Notes: a model not told the origin generated them from the letters alone. 62,962 nt of DNA from Gemmatimonadota bacterium (GCA_947461225.1 CANHJV010000002.1:1-62962); one strand, 5' to 3'. Shown: positions 44,013 through 54,003, counted from the first letter of the stretch. Numbers and translations are program-made.

Positions 44013-45239
44013 TCAATCGACCGTCGCGAACAGCTGCTGCGCCGCGGTGAGGGCGCCCACGAGTGCGTCCACGTCACTGCCCTCGCTGTATACGTAGAAG
44101 CTGGCCCGCGCCGTCGCGCTCACGCCCAAGCGCCGCATGAGCGGCTGGGCGCAGTGATGACCGGCCCGGATGCAGACCCCGTGCTGATCGAGAATCGTCG
44201 CCAGGTCGTGCGGATGCACGTCGGCCAGCGAAAAGCTCAGCACGCCGCTGCGTTCGGAAGGCGGCGGTCCGTACACGGTGACGCCCGGCAGGGCCCGCAC
44301 ACGGGCCTCAGCGGCCTCCAGCAGGGCGATCTCATGGGCGCGCACCTTGTCCATGCCCAAGCCGTCCAGATACCGCACCGCGGCCGCCAGGGCCACCGCG
44401 TCAGCCGCGTTGGGGGTGCCGGCCTCAAACTTGTGCGGGAGCACGTTCCAGGTGCTGTCGGTGTCACGCACCCACTCGATCATGTCGCCACCGAACTGAT
44501 AGGGCGGCATGGCCTCCAGCAGGGCGCGACGCCCCACCAGCACGCCAATGCCCATCGGGCCGAGCAGCTTGTGGCCGCTGAACGCGTAGAAGTCGATGTC
44601 GAGCGTGTCGAAATGCACCGGCAGGTGTGGCACGGCCTGCGCGCCGTCCACCACGATGACCGCGGCCGAGCGCGAGCGCACGATGCGCACCACGTCGTGC
44701 AGCGGGGTGATCGAGCCCACCGCGTTCGACACATGGGTGATCGCCACGATCTTGGTCTGTGCGCCGACCACGTCACGCAGCATGTCGAGGTCGATCGTTT
44801 GCGTGGGCGTGAGCTCCACGATGCGCAGCGTGGCCCCAGTGCGCATCGCGAGCTGCTGCCACGGCACGAAGTTGGCGTGGTGCTCGAGAGCCGACACCAC
44901 GATCTCGTCGCCCGGCCCCACGTGCGCGCCGCCCCAACTCGACGCCACGAGATTCATCGACTCGGTGGTGCCGCGTGTGAAGATCAGACAGTCGGCATCG
45001 GCCACTCCCACGAAGCGCGCAATCGTGGCGCGGGCATCGTGATAGGCATCGGTGGCCAGCGCCGACAGCGCGTACGCACCACGGTGCGGGTTGGCGTTCG
45101 CGGTCTCATAGAAGTGGCGCAGCGCATCGAGCATCGCCGCCGGCTTCTGCGCCGTGGCCGCCGAGTCGAGGTAGTGCAGCGCCGGGTTGGCGGCGAGCAA
45201 CGGAAAATCAGCGCGGGGCGCCAGAGACAGGAGCGACAT
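44013..45239 (-). CDS. sufS: Cysteine desulfurase SufS
   Basis: The 408-residue class V PLP enzyme takes sulfur from cysteine. The PLP Lys is in FYAFSGHKLLGPMGIG, the His stacked on PLP in SALEHHANFVPW, the Asp in VIVVDGAQAVPHL, and the persulfide Cys in RAGHHCAQPLM, with the short loop of SufS-type (type II) enzymes. SufS of this kind passes sulfur to SufU; two SufU-like genes flank it. Start at 45239, 34 bases after the Rieske gene. Confidence 0.94.
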   Translation of the reverse strand: MSLLSLAPRADFPLLAANPALHYLDSAATAQKPAAMLDALRHFYETANANPHRGAYALSALATDAYHDARATIARFVGVADADCLIFTRGTTESMNLVASSWGGAHVGPGDEIVVSALEHHANFVPWQQLAMRTGATLRIVELTPTQTIDLDMLRDVVGAQTKIVAITHVSNAVGSITPLHDVVRIVRSRSAAVIVVDGAQAVPHLPVHFDTLDIDFYAFSGHKLLGPMGIGVLVGRRALLEAMPPYQFGGDMIEWVRDTDSTWNVLPHKFEAGTPNAADAVALAAAVRYLDGLGMDKVRAHEIALLEAAEARVRALPGVTVYGPPPSERSGVLSFSLADVHPHDLATILDQHGVCIRAGHHCAQPLMRRLGVSATARASFYVYSEGSDVDALVGALTAAQQLFATVD

Positions 45240-45273
45240 AGAACCTCTCGAATACGAACGGGCCGCCGATGTG

Positions 45274-45606
45274 CTACGTACGACGCGGCCCGACAAAAAC
45301 ATCACCGTCGGCGATCTGTACGGGATACGTACCTAGATCATCGGTGGATGGACCGGAGAGCACGGCGCCGGTGCGCACATCGAACCGGGCCCCGTGCCAC
45401 GGACACTCGAGCACGCAGGGCTCCACGACGTCGCCGCCGGAAATCGCGAAGTCGCGATGCGGACACCGATCGTCCACCGCGTGCACGGCGTCGCCGTCGC
45501 GTACCAGGCACACCCGCCGTCCGTCCGTCATCACGACCCCCAGCGGCAATCCGGCCTCCACGTCACGCAGGGCCGCCGCCCGCACAAACCCAGGCGCGAG
45601 GCTCAT
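45274..45606 (-). CDS. Rieske-type [2Fe-2S] ferredoxin
   Basis: The 110-residue protein has the two Rieske ligand boxes CPHRDF and CPWHGARFD (C-x-H and C-x2-H), as in soluble dioxygenase ferredoxins. It has no membrane anchor. It is embedded in the suf operon between sufU and sufS (its ATG overlaps the sufU stop as ATGA), so it may deliver electrons for cluster assembly or simply be a target that needs a cluster early. Confidence 0.92.
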   Translation of the reverse strand: MSLAPGFVRAAALRDVEAGLPLGVVMTDGRRVCLVRDGDAVHAVDDRCPHRDFAISGGDVVEPCVLECPWHGARFDVRTGAVLSGPSTDDLGTYPVQIADGDVFVGPRRT

Positions 45607-46103
45607 GCTTCGGTGCTCACCGACGGCACCGCCGTGGTCGGGCCGTCGTCGAGCGCGGCCTTGAGCGTATGCCACGCCAGCGACGCGCACTTCACGCGCA
45701 CCGGAAAGCGCGACACGCCCGAGAAGACCACGAGCTGCCCAAGATCCTTGCCGCCGACGGCATCGTGCCCCAGCACCAGCGCATGAAAGCGCTGAAACAG
45801 CGTCTCAGCCTCGGCGCGCGTTTTGCCCTTCACCGCCGCCGTCATGAGCGATGCCGACGCTTTGGAAATCGCGCAGCCGTGGCCCGTGAACTTCACGTCG
45901 GTGATGACGTCGCCGTCGACGTGCAACGCCACATGGACTTCGTCACCGCACAACGGATTCTTGCCGTCCGCCGCGCGGTTCGACCCCTCAAGCACACCGA
46001 AATTCCGCGGCTTGCGGTTGTGGTCGAGAATGACGGATTGGTAAAGCTCTTGTAAGTCTGACAACGAAGTATGGAGTAAGGAGTCGGGGGTAGGGAGCAG
46101 CAT
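45603..46103 (-). CDS. sufU: SufU iron-sulfur scaffold / sulfur-transfer protein
   Basis: The protein has the SufU pattern DLQELYQSVILDHNRKPRNFG, KNPLCGDEVHVAL, GHGCAISKASASLMTAAV and RVKCASLAWHTL, so the three Cys and the Asp ligand are present, and the insert between helices is long as in SufU. The start is uncertain: ATG at 46103 gives 166 residues and has AGAGG 9 bases upstream, but its first 13 codons lie within repeat element B; TTG at 46064 would give the normal MSDLQELYQ start but lacks a ribosome site. Overlaps the Rieske gene as ATGA. Confidence 0.9.
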   Translation of the reverse strand: MLLPTPDSLLHTSLSDLQELYQSVILDHNRKPRNFGVLEGSNRAADGKNPLCGDEVHVALHVDGDVITDVKFTGHGCAISKASASLMTAAVKGKTRAEAETLFQRFHALVLGHDAVGGKDLGQLVVFSGVSRFPVRVKCASLAWHTLKAALDDGPTTAVPSVSTEA

Positions 46104-46147
46104 CAGGAGCAACCTCTACTCCCTACTCCATACCCCGTACTTCGCAG
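46065..46147. repeat. Inverted heptamer repeat element B
   Basis: This element fills the space between sufD and sufU. The right arm reads CTACTCC, CTACTCC, ATACCCC, GTACTTCGC and ends directly before the TTA of the sufD stop. The left arm, read on the minus strand, is CTGCTCC, CTACCCC, CGACTCC, TTACTCC, ATACTTCG, one heptamer longer, and ends directly before a possible TTG start of sufU. The loop between arms is about 15 bases. The seven-base period and outward-facing TACTTCG caps match element A. Confidence 0.75.
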
Positions 46148-47475
46148 TTAATGGTGGGTCTCACCCGTAAACCGCACCATCGTCAACTGCTCGAGCGCTT
46201 CCTTCACCGCCTCGTTCTCGAGCGTCTCCAGCACGTCGGCGGCGAACGCGTACATGAGCAGCTGGCGCGCCAGCAGCTGTCCCACGCCGCGGCTCTTCAG
46301 GTAGAACAGCGACGTCTCGTCGATGCGCCCCACCGTGGCGCCGTGCGTGCACTTCACATCGTCGGCGAAGATCTCGAGCTGCGGCTTCGTGTCGATCTGC
46401 GCATCCTTCGACAGCAGCAGCGTGTTGTTGGTCTGCTTGCCGTCGGTCTTCTGCGCCTCGGGGTGCACGTACACCTTGCCGTTGAACACGCCGTGCGACG
46501 CGTCATCGAGCAGGCCCTTGTAGGCCTCGCGGCTGAAGCAGTTCGGGGCGACGTGCTCCACACGGGTCTGGTGGTCGCCGTGCTGCGCACCGCCCAGCAT
46601 ATACAAGCCGTTCAACGTGGTGCCGCAGCCTTCGCCGGCCAGCACGGTGAACACGTTGCTGCGCGAGAGCGCCGCCCCGGTCTGGAAGGTGAACGCCATG
46701 AAGTGGCTGTCGCGACCCTGTCGCGCTTCCACCGTGCCCACGTGAAACGCGGTCGGCGACTCCCGCTGGATGCGCAGCAGCTGCAGCGTGGCGCCGTCGC
46801 TCACCGACACCTCGACCACGGCGTTGGTAAAGTAGGACACGTCGGCGAGCGACACGTAGCTCTCGATCACCGAGGCCTTGGCATGACGGTCGGCGATCAG
46901 CACGTGACGCGGATGACTCATCACACCGGCGCCGTTGGCGTCGGTCACGTGCAGGATGTGCACCGGCACGTCGGTCACCATCTCCTTCGCCACATGGATC
47001 AGCACGCCCTCGCCGGCGAACGCGGCGTTCAGCGCGGTGAAGCCGTCACGGTCGGCCGGCGCCGCCACGCCAAGGTGCCGCGCGAGCAGCTCAGGTTCCT
47101 GTACTGCGGCGGTCGCGAGCTCCATCACCCGCACGCCATCAGGCAGCGCGTCGATCGACGACAACGCCGGCGCGTAGCGGCCATTCAGGAACACCACTAG
47201 CGGCCACGTGCCACCGAACGTGTACGGCTCGAGCGCCGCGGCGTCGAGCGGGCCCACAGCACGGTCCTGCGCCGCCACGAACGGTGTGTTCGCGATCGCC
47301 GACACACTCGTGTATTTCCAGTCTTCGCTGCGCGTGGTCGGAAAGCCCAGGCGCGCGAACGCCTCGGCGCCGGCGGCGCGCAACGTGGTGAGCGGGGCAG
47401 GGGCGCTGTCGAACGTCGCGGCAGCGAACGCGCTGGCCTGCTCCTGAAAGCTCACCGTGGGGCTCACAGAAGCGC

Positions 47476-47479
<4 letters not shown>
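46148..47479 (-). CDS. sufD: Fe-S cluster assembly protein SufD
   Basis: The 443-residue protein is the SufB paralogue of the SufBCD scaffold. The parallel beta-helix core is visible through repeats such as ATLQLLRIQRESPTAFHVGTV, FTVLAGEGCGTTLNGLYMLGG and QTNNTLLLSKDAQIDTKPQLEIFADDVKCTHGATVG, the last containing the conserved C and H of SufD. It starts with GTG at 47479, overlapping the sufC stop (GTGA), and its own stop touches repeat element B. Confidence 0.93.
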
Positions 47480-48222
<743 letters not shown>

Positions 48223-48228
48223 ATAAAA

Positions 48229-48256
48229 GCGAAGTAAGGGGTACGGAGTAGAGAGG
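48229..48256. repeat. Heptamer repeat element C (single arm)
   Basis: A one-armed copy in the 41-base space between sufB and sufC. Read on the minus strand it is CTACTCC, GTACCCC, TTACTTCGC, then TTTTAT and the sufC ATG. It has the same seven-base unit and TACTTCGC cap as elements A and B but no second arm, so it cannot form the long stem. Confidence 0.65.
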
Positions 48257-48263
48257 ACGTCGG

Positions 48264-49697
48264 TTAACCGACGGATCCTTCAAGCGTGATGCCGAGCAGC
48301 TGCTGCGCTTCGAGCGCGAACTCCATCGGCAGCTCCTTGAACACTTCCTTGCAGAAGCCGCTCACAATCATCGAGACCGCCTGTTCGGCGTCGAGCCCGC
48401 GCGCCTTGAGGTAGAAGATCTGATCTTCGCCGATCTTGCTCGTGCTCGCCTCGTGCTCGAGAATGGCGCTGTTGTTCCCCACCTCGACGTACGGGAACGT
48501 GTGCGCGCCGCAGGCATTGCCCACCAGCATCGAGTCGCATTGCGTGTAGTTGCGCGCACCCTCGGCCTTCGGCAGGATCTGCACCTTGCCGCGGTAGCTG
48601 TTCTGTCCCTTCATCGCCGAAATGCCCTTCGATACGATGGTGGACTTCGTGTTGCGGCCGATGTGGATCATCTTCGTGCCGGTGTCGGCCTGCTGCATCT
48701 TGCTCGCCACCGCCACGGAGTAGAACTCACCCACGCTGTTGTCGCCCTGCAGGATCACGCTCGGATACTTCCAGGTGATCGCCGAGCCCGTTTCCACCTG
48801 CGTCCACGACACCTTCGCATTCGTCATCGCCTTGGCGCGCTTGGTGACGAAGTTGTAGATGCCACCGAGGCCGTTCTCGTCGCCGGCATACCAGTTCTGC
48901 ACCGTGCTGTACTTCACCGTCGCGCCGTCGAGCGCGATGATCTCCACGATGGCGGCGTGCAGCTGGTTGGTGTCGCGCTTGGGCGCGGTGCAGCCTTCCA
49001 GATAGCTCACGTACGAGCCTTCATCGGCGATGATCAGCGTGCGCTCGAACTGGCCCGTCTCCGCCGCGTTGATACGGAAGTACGTGCTCAGATCCATCGG
49101 GCAGCGCACCCCCTTCGGGATGTAGCAGAACGAGCCGTCGGAGAACACCGCGCTGTTCAGCGCGGCGAAAAAGTTGTCGCTATAGGGCACCACCGAGCCG
49201 AGGTACTGCTGGACCAGCTCCGGATGCTCGCGGACCGCCTCGCCGAACGACATGAAGATGATGCCGTACTTGCTGAGCTCTTCCTTGTAGGTCGTGCCCA
49301 CCGACACCGAATCGATCACGGCATCGACGGCCACACCGTTCATGCGCTTCTGTTCGCTGAGCGAGATGCCGAGCTTGCTGTACATCTCGAGCAGTTGCGG
49401 ATCGACGTCGTCGAGCGAGGCCAGCGGCTTCACCGACTTGGGCGCCGAGTAGTAGCTCGCCGCCTGATAGTCGATGGGCGGATACTGCACGTTGCCCCAA
49501 TGCGGCTCGGTCATCGTGAGCCAGCGGCGGAACGCCTTCAAGCGCCAGGTGAGGAGCCACTCGGGCTCACCCTTCTTGGCGGAGATGAAACGCACCGTCT
49601 CCTCGGACAGACCGGGCGGGAGCGTCTCCGCCTCGAAATCCGTCGTGAAGCCGTACTGGTACTCGCGATTGACCAGCGACTCGATGGTCGAACTCAT
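48264..49697 (-). CDS. sufB: Fe-S cluster assembly protein SufB
   Basis: The 477-residue protein is the largest scaffold subunit. [20 protein letters not shown], the beta-helix body ([42 protein letters not shown]) with the sulfur-accepting Cys in SYLEGCTAP, and the C-terminal [21 protein letters not shown] helical domain are all intact. It overlaps sufR by 4 bases, so the operon is read from the sufR promoter. Confidence 0.96.
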   Translation of the reverse strand: MSSTIESLVNREYQYGFTTDFEAETLPPGLSEETVRFISAKKGEPEWLLTWRLKAFRRWLTMTEPHWGNVQYPPIDYQAASYYSAPKSVKPLASLDDVDPQLLEMYSKLGISLSEQKRMNGVAVDAVIDSVSVGTTYKEELSKYGIIFMSFGEAVREHPELVQQYLGSVVPYSDNFFAALNSAVFSDGSFCYIPKGVRCPMDLSTYFRINAAETGQFERTLIIADEGSYVSYLEGCTAPKRDTNQLHAAIVEIIALDGATVKYSTVQNWYAGDENGLGGIYNFVTKRAKAMTNAKVSWTQVETGSAITWKYPSVILQGDNSVGEFYSVAVASKMQQADTGTKMIHIGRNTKSTIVSKGISAMKGQNSYRGKVQILPKAEGARNYTQCDSMLVGNACGAHTFPYVEVGNNSAILEHEASTSKIGEDQIFYLKARGLDAEQAVSMIVSGFCKEVFKELPMEFALEAQQLLGITLEGSVG

Positions 49698-50380
49698 GCC
49701 TGCTCCTGTTTCTCAGCCAAAAGGTGGCTCACCACGCCGTATTCACATCGACCGCAGCCGTCCATCCGATGCGCGCCGCGCATCATTGGGACACCGAGCA
49801 GCCGCTCCACAAACTTTGCTTCCGCCGCACACGCTTCCGGAAACCGTTCAGCGATCTCACGCACCGCACAGTTATGAATGCGCAATGTGGTCACCGCAGG
49901 GCTCCCGTCGGCACGGTCGATCTGCACCGCCTCCGCCATGTAGCCCTTGGCCGTCAGCAACTCGGCCACCAACGGCATGCGCTCCTCGAGCGGCAATGCA
50001 TCCAGCACCGGCCCAGCCTCGTCTGCCAGCCGATTCCACTCCGATTCCAGCACGCCCGCCACGGCCGCCGTGCCCTGCTCGGCCCGCAGCGCATCGAGCG
50101 CCGTGGCCAGCACCGACACGTAGCTCCGCGGGAAGAGCGCTTCTCCGGCCGGCGTGAGCGAATAGGCGAACACGGGCGCGCCGACGCCATGCACCGCGCG
50201 CTCGTAGCGCACCAGTCCATCCTCTTCGAGGGCCTTGAGGTAGCGTCGAAGTCCGTTGGCCGTGAGCCCGAACTGCTCTCCAAGCTCGTGCGCCGTAAGC
50301 GGCTGCGCCTTCTTGAGCGCCACCAATAGCTCGGCTCGTACTCCCCGAAACCCCCCTAATGCTCCGATCACGTCCTGCAT
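49694..50380 (-). CDS. sufR: SufR-type iron-sulfur transcriptional repressor
   Basis: The 228-residue regulator has an N-terminal winged helix ([34 protein letters not shown]) and a C-terminal cluster site with Cys in [19 protein letters not shown] and GCGRCEYGV. In cyanobacteria and actinobacteria SufR binds a cluster through such cysteines and represses suf when the cluster is present. Here it is the first gene of the suf operon, and a palindrome matching the known SufR site lies on its own promoter. The ATG is only about 7 bases from the -10 box, so the transcript may be leaderless. Confidence 0.92.
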   Translation of the reverse strand: MQDVIGALGGFRGVRAELLVALKKAQPLTAHELGEQFGLTANGLRRYLKALEEDGLVRYERAVHGVGAPVFAYSLTPAGEALFPRSYVSVLATALDALRAEQGTAAVAGVLESEWNRLADEAGPVLDALPLEERMPLVAELLTAKGYMAEAVQIDRADGSPAVTTLRIHNCAVREIAERFPEACAAEAKFVERLLGVPMMRGAHRMDGCGRCEYGVVSHLLAEKQEQA

Positions 50381-50387
50381 GGGGGAC

Positions 50388-50417
50388 AGTATAACTCGGC
50401 ATTGACTATTACGTCAA
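50388..50417 (-). promoter_or_regulatory. Sigma-70-type promoter of the suf operon
   Basis: Read on the minus strand, TTGACG (50417-50412) is followed after 18 bases by TATACT (50393-50388), both close to consensus and rare in this GC-rich window. Transcription should start about seven bases after the -10 box, that is at or next to the sufR ATG at 50380, which predicts a leaderless or near-leaderless sufR mRNA. Confidence 0.75.
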
Positions 50418-50430
50418 CGAATCTGTTGAC
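50402..50430. promoter_or_regulatory. SufR operator (CAAC-N6-GTTG palindrome)
   Basis: GTCAAC (50413-50418) and GTTGAC (50425-50430) form a perfect palindrome with a 6-base centre, matching the CAAC-N6-GTTG core reported for cyanobacterial SufR. A second half site TTGAC (50402-50406) pairs with GTCAA (50413-50417) at the same 6-base spacing, so three half sites are stacked. The middle one is the -35 box of the suf promoter; a bound repressor would block RNA polymerase. Confidence 0.78.
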
Positions 50431-50693
50431 GAATTGCATTGGGCATCAACAGAACGAGACCGTGGTCATCGACAGGACGGCCGCAGGCTCCGTCGTGCTA
50501 CTGCCCCGCTCGCTCAACGCGGATGGCGGCGCGTCTGGCCCAGTGGCCGCATGGCGACCACCGCCGTGATGAAATGTCTGGCAGACTGTGCGAGTGGTGT
50601 CGCGCCGACGCGTCGAATCGAGTAGCATACCGCTGGTGCCGCGTCACTAGCAGGACTCCTTACACGCCGTCCCCATCGGAGTTATCCCACGTC
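50431..50693. other. Intergenic region upstream of the ACP-like protein gene
   Basis: The frame of the next gene is open through much of this stretch, but the translated part is Arg/Ser-rich and unlike its neighbours, so I treat it as non-coding. It must hold the promoter of the plus-strand operon. I see no clear promoter, terminator or RNA motif in it. Confidence 0.4.
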
Positions 50694-51107
50694 GTGCGTC
50701 TGACCGTCATCGTTGCCGTCGTTGTGCTGGTCATCGGACTGATCGCCCTGATTCGCGCGCAGCGCATCAATCAGGCGTCGATCGAGCGCGATGGCCTGTC
50801 GCGCTTCCGTGATGCGTTCCGCGGCCGCTACCCCGAGCTGTTGCTGTCGCAGGTGTATGGATATCTCGCCGAGCGCCATGGCGCCGTGGGACCGCATTAC
50901 ATCGTGAACCCCAGCGACCATCTCGAACGCGAGTACGGCTTGGTCGATCTCGACCTCGAGGATGCCGTGCTGGTGATCGCCGATCGTGCCGGAGCGCGCT
51001 TGCCGCGCGCGAACGAACTTGATGAGCTGAAGGACACGGTCCGCTCGGTGGACGACCTGCTGCGCTACCTCGAGCCGTACTTCCGCCCGGAAGTGGTCAA
51101 GGGGTGA
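50694..51107 (+). CDS. Membrane-anchored protein with an acyl-carrier-like C-terminal domain
   Basis: The 137-residue protein (GTG at 50694; GGAG lies 12 bases upstream, so the start is not certain) has one N-terminal helix (residues 3-20) and a soluble domain. Residues 70-130 look like a carrier-protein four-helix pattern: DHLEREYGLVDLDLEDAVLV, then ADRAGARLPRANELDEL and TVRSVDDLLRYLEPYF. The phosphopantetheine Ser of DSL is replaced by Asp in DLD, so it could not carry an acyl chain. This likeness is my reading, not a confirmed family. Its TGA overlaps the GTG of the M23 gene. Confidence 0.6.
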   Translation: MRLTVIVAVVVLVIGLIALIRAQRINQASIERDGLSRFRDAFRGRYPELLLSQVYGYLAERHGAVGPHYIVNPSDHLEREYGLVDLDLEDAVLVIADRAGARLPRANELDELKDTVRSVDDLLRYLEPYFRPEVVKG

Positions 51108-51772
51108 GGGGGGCGCCATCGCCGGCTCGGTGTTCGACCCGGTGGGCGATCACGGCGGCGTTGCTCTCGATGCTGGCGGCCTGTTCTTCCTCGCACACGG
51201 TCCGACCCGCCGCGCCCGCGCCCGAAGCCTCGCCACCACCATCGGCCGGTCGGCGGCCGATCGGCCCCACGCCGGCGCATGTCGGTCCGCGTGATGACCG
51301 CGTGAGCACCGACGACCTCGAGGCCCTCTGGCAGCGACAGCTCATGGTCCCGGTGGAAGGGATCCCGCGAGGAGCCCTCCGAGACAATTTCACGGCCAAG
51401 CGCGCCGGCGGCATTCACGGGGCGATCGACATCCTCGCCCCCAAATACACGGCGGTGGTGGCCTCCGACGATCTCGTGATCGGGCGTCTGTTTTCGGGGC
51501 CGGTGGGCGGCATTGTGGTGTACGCCTCCGACCCGGAACAGCGATTCGTGTACTACTACGCCCACCTCGAGCGCTATCGGAAAGGGCTCACGGTGGGCGA
51601 CCGAGTCGCCAAGGGATCGGTAATCGGCTACGTTGGAACCACGGGCAATGCCCCACCGGACACGCCGCATCTCCATTTTCAGGTGATGAAGCGGGCCGTG
51701 GGGCGCGCATGGTGGGACGGTCCCGCCATCAACCCGTTTTCGTTCTTTGCGCTCGATGCCCTGCGTCCATGA
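51104..51772 (+). CDS. M23-family peptidoglycan endopeptidase lipoprotein
   Basis: The 222-residue protein has the lipobox SMLAAC (Cys27), a Pro/Ala-rich linker and a LytM/M23 domain. The zinc ligands are His and Asp of GGIHGAIDIL (HxxxD) and the His of HLHF near the end; YYYAHLERYRKGLTVGDRV and GSVIGYVGTTGN are standard for the fold. All ligands are present, so an active endopeptidase cutting cross-links in the envelope is likely. The GTG start overlaps the previous stop (GTGA). Confidence 0.88.
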   Translation: MRGAPSPARCSTRWAITAALLSMLAACSSSHTVRPAAPAPEASPPPSAGRRPIGPTPAHVGPRDDRVSTDDLEALWQRQLMVPVEGIPRGALRDNFTAKRAGGIHGAIDILAPKYTAVVASDDLVIGRLFSGPVGGIVVYASDPEQRFVYYYAHLERYRKGLTVGDRVAKGSVIGYVGTTGNAPPDTPHLHFQVMKRAVGRAWWDGPAINPFSFFALDALRP

Positions 51773-51800
51773 CGTCGGCTCGCAGGCGCCCGAGGGATTC

Positions 51801-52106
51801 ATGAGCATGAAGGGCAAGGACCGTGCGGCGTTGCGCGCGGAAGCACATCACCTGAGCGTGCAGGTGCATATCGGTCACGCCGGGCTCACTCCGGCGCTGT
51901 TCGCCAGTCTCAATGACGTGCTCCGCACGCACGAGTTGGTGAAGCTGCAGGTGGCCAAGGCCGGCGAACTGACGGCCAAGGAGGCCGCTCGCGACGCCGC
52001 CGAGCGCGCGCGCGCCGAGGTCATTCAGGTCATCGGTCGCACCTTCACGCTCTATCGCGAAAATCCCGACCTGAAGCGCGGTGAATTGCCGCCCTGGCGC
52101 GGATAA
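51801..52106 (+). CDS. YhbY-family (CRM domain) RNA-binding protein
   Basis: The 101-residue protein has one CRM domain: [42 protein letters not shown], with the GxxG-type GHAG loop, and ends in a strand [12 protein letters not shown]. YhbY binds pre-50S ribosomal particles. A GAGGG ribosome site precedes the ATG at 51801. It starts 28 bases after the M23 gene. The longer in-frame start at 51747 overlaps that gene. Confidence 0.88.
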   Translation: MSMKGKDRAALRAEAHHLSVQVHIGHAGLTPALFASLNDVLRTHELVKLQVAKAGELTAKEAARDAAERARAEVIQVIGRTFTLYRENPDLKRGELPPWRG

Positions 52107-52204
52107 GTTCCCGCTGCGTTTGCGCTTGTCGCGCGTGCACCGCCGAGTATCTTCCCTTCTCAATCGCCACCATTCCTGGTTGCGTCGGACCCGAGACTTC
52201 GCTC

Positions 52205-52468
<264 letters not shown>

Positions 52469-52491
52469 GGCGACGCGGTGCAGCATACAGC

Positions 52492-52524
52492 GCGGGCCGC
52501 GACATCATGTCGCGGCCCGCTTTT
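52492..52524 (+). terminator. Strong Rho-independent terminator after the ferredoxin gene
   Basis: A perfect inverted repeat GCGGGCCGCGACAT / ATGTCGCGGCCCGC with a minimal loop is followed by TTTT. It starts 23 bases after the ferredoxin stop codon and also sits 20 bases from the convergent methyltransferase gene, so it may serve both directions. Confidence 0.9.
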
Positions 52525-52543
52525 GTCTCGCCGGTCGATCAGA

Positions 52544-53149
52544 CTAGAACGCCCAGCCGCGGTTCTTGAGCCAGAACAGTCCGCACAACACCACATACTG
52601 CAGCACCGTCGAGCGCTCGCTCCAGATGGCCTCGGCCCAGTCGTGCTGGCCGTCCGTGCTGCCGCTGGGGGGACGACCGAACCAACGCGGCGTGCGCGCC
52701 TTGTACGCCAGATACTCCTGACCGAAGATCGATTCCAGCACGCCTTCTTCGTAGCGCACGATCAGCGTGTACTCGATCGCGAAGATCACGATCGCCACGG
52801 GAATGAACCAATTCACCCCTGACACGACCGTGAAGCCGATCCACGCCAGGAAGTTGCCCACGTAGAGCGGATTGCGGCACCACGCGAACGCGCCGTAGGT
52901 CACGAGCCGTTGCACATCGCGCGAGCGACGACGGGTCACCGTACCCGCCGCCGCGACACCCGCCGTACGCACCAGCTCACCCAGCAGGACCAGCAGCAGC
53001 CCGGCAATCCAGGTCTGTGGGGACTGCACGCCCGGTACCAGCAGCGGCACAGCGAGAAACGGCACGGGCAGCCAGCCGCGGTTCTTGAACAGCACCTGCC
53101 CGATGCGGGCAGCGGTTGAACGTTCGGCTTCGGAAACGGGAGCAGTCAT
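52544..53149 (-). CDS. Isoprenylcysteine carboxyl methyltransferase-like membrane protein
   Basis: The 201-residue protein has four or five helices. The AdoMet-binding motif of the ICMT/PEMT group is visible: LVTYGAFAWCRNPLYVGNFLAWIGF (the RNPLYVG part being the hallmark), then VRYEEGVLESIFGQEYLAYKARTPRWFG. Members methylate lipids or other membrane substrates; the target is unknown. It is convergent with the ferredoxin gene. Confidence 0.85.
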   Translation of the reverse strand: MTAPVSEAERSTAARIGQVLFKNRGWLPVPFLAVPLLVPGVQSPQTWIAGLLLVLLGELVRTAGVAAAGTVTRRRSRDVQRLVTYGAFAWCRNPLYVGNFLAWIGFTVVSGVNWFIPVAIVIFAIEYTLIVRYEEGVLESIFGQEYLAYKARTPRWFGRPPSGSTDGQHDWAEAIWSERSTVLQYVVLCGLFWLKNRGWAF

Positions 53150-53196
53150 CGACGGCGGAGGAGAGCGAAGTATGAAAGGCGCCGTCGATGAGTCGG

Positions 53197-54003
53197 TCAG
53201 ACCGAATCGGCGAGGGACGCGAGGAAATCGGAGAGCGCATGCGTCGTCGCCGCAGGGCGCTCGACGCAGGGCAGGTGTCCCGCCCCCGCAATGATCTCCA
53301 TGCGGACGCGCGCCGCAGCGGGAAGGGCTTCGGCGATCGCGCGCGCCTCCTTGATCGGCGTCAGCACGTCGTCTTCCCCCACCACCACGAGTGTGGGAAC
53401 GGTAATCGTCCCAAGCGTTTCCCGTGAGTCCGGCCGGTCCCGGAGCGCCTGAAGTGCCCCGGTGATCCCTGCTACCGACTGCCGCGCCATCATCACCCGG
53501 ATCGTATTGACCACGTCGGGGCGTCGCGCCCGTGACTCCTTCCCCAGCATCCCCTGCAACTGGGCGTCGGCGATCGCCCGTGAGCCGTCACGCTTCACGA
53601 TGGCGATGAGGTCGTCCCGCCGCGCGCGGGTCTCCGCATCGTCGGCCCCGGCCTTGGTGTCCGAGAAGATCAGCGCCCGAATACGTTCGGGGTGGCGTCG
53701 CCACATCGCCATCGCGACGTAGCCGCCCATCGACAGTCCGCACACCACCGCGGCCTCGATCCCGAGCCAGTCGAGTAACGCCACGACATCGTCGGCGTAC
53801 TGGTCCATCGAAAAGGGGCCGAAGGTGCTCGAATGGCCGAATCCGCGCAGATCGGGCACGATGCAGCGCGCGTGCGGCGCGAGCGACATGCGTTGCGCCG
53901 TCCACAGGGTCCGATCGTGGGGAAAGCCATGTAGGAACACGACCGGGAGCCCGTCGCCGCTGTCGTCGAAGCCCACCTGATATCCTGGTAGTTGGGCGAT
54001 CAT
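53197..54003 (-). CDS. Alpha/beta-fold hydrolase
   Basis: The 268-residue cytoplasmic hydrolase shows the full pattern: VVFLHGFPHDRTLW (oxyanion), PDLRGFGHS, nucleophile elbow CGLSMGGYVAMAMW, acid in VVVGEDDVLTP and His in AGAGHLPCVERP. It resembles 3-oxoadipate enol-lactonase-like and carboxylesterase-like proteins, but no aromatic pathway genes are near. ATG at 54003 overlaps the AI-2E gene stop (ATGA). Confidence 0.88.
   Translation of the reverse strand: MIAQLPGYQVGFDDSGDGLPVVFLHGFPHDRTLWTAQRMSLAPHARCIVPDLRGFGHSSTFGPFSMDQYADDVVALLDWLGIEAAVVCGLSMGGYVAMAMWRRHPERIRALIFSDTKAGADDAETRARRDDLIAIVKRDGSRAIADAQLQGMLGKESRARRPDVVNTIRVMMARQSVAGITGALQALRDRPDSRETLGTITVPTLVVVGEDDVLTPIKEARAIAEALPAAARVRMEIIAGAGHLPCVERPAATTHALSDFLASLADSV

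Noticed and set aside
43968-46055. A 695-codon open frame on the plus strand opposite sufS and sufU
   Set aside because: It is antisense to genes with complete family motifs, is His/Arg-rich with no domain, and is explained by codon bias of GC-rich DNA.
48453-49877. A 474-codon plus-strand frame opposite sufB
   Set aside because: Antisense to a complete SufB; no family features.
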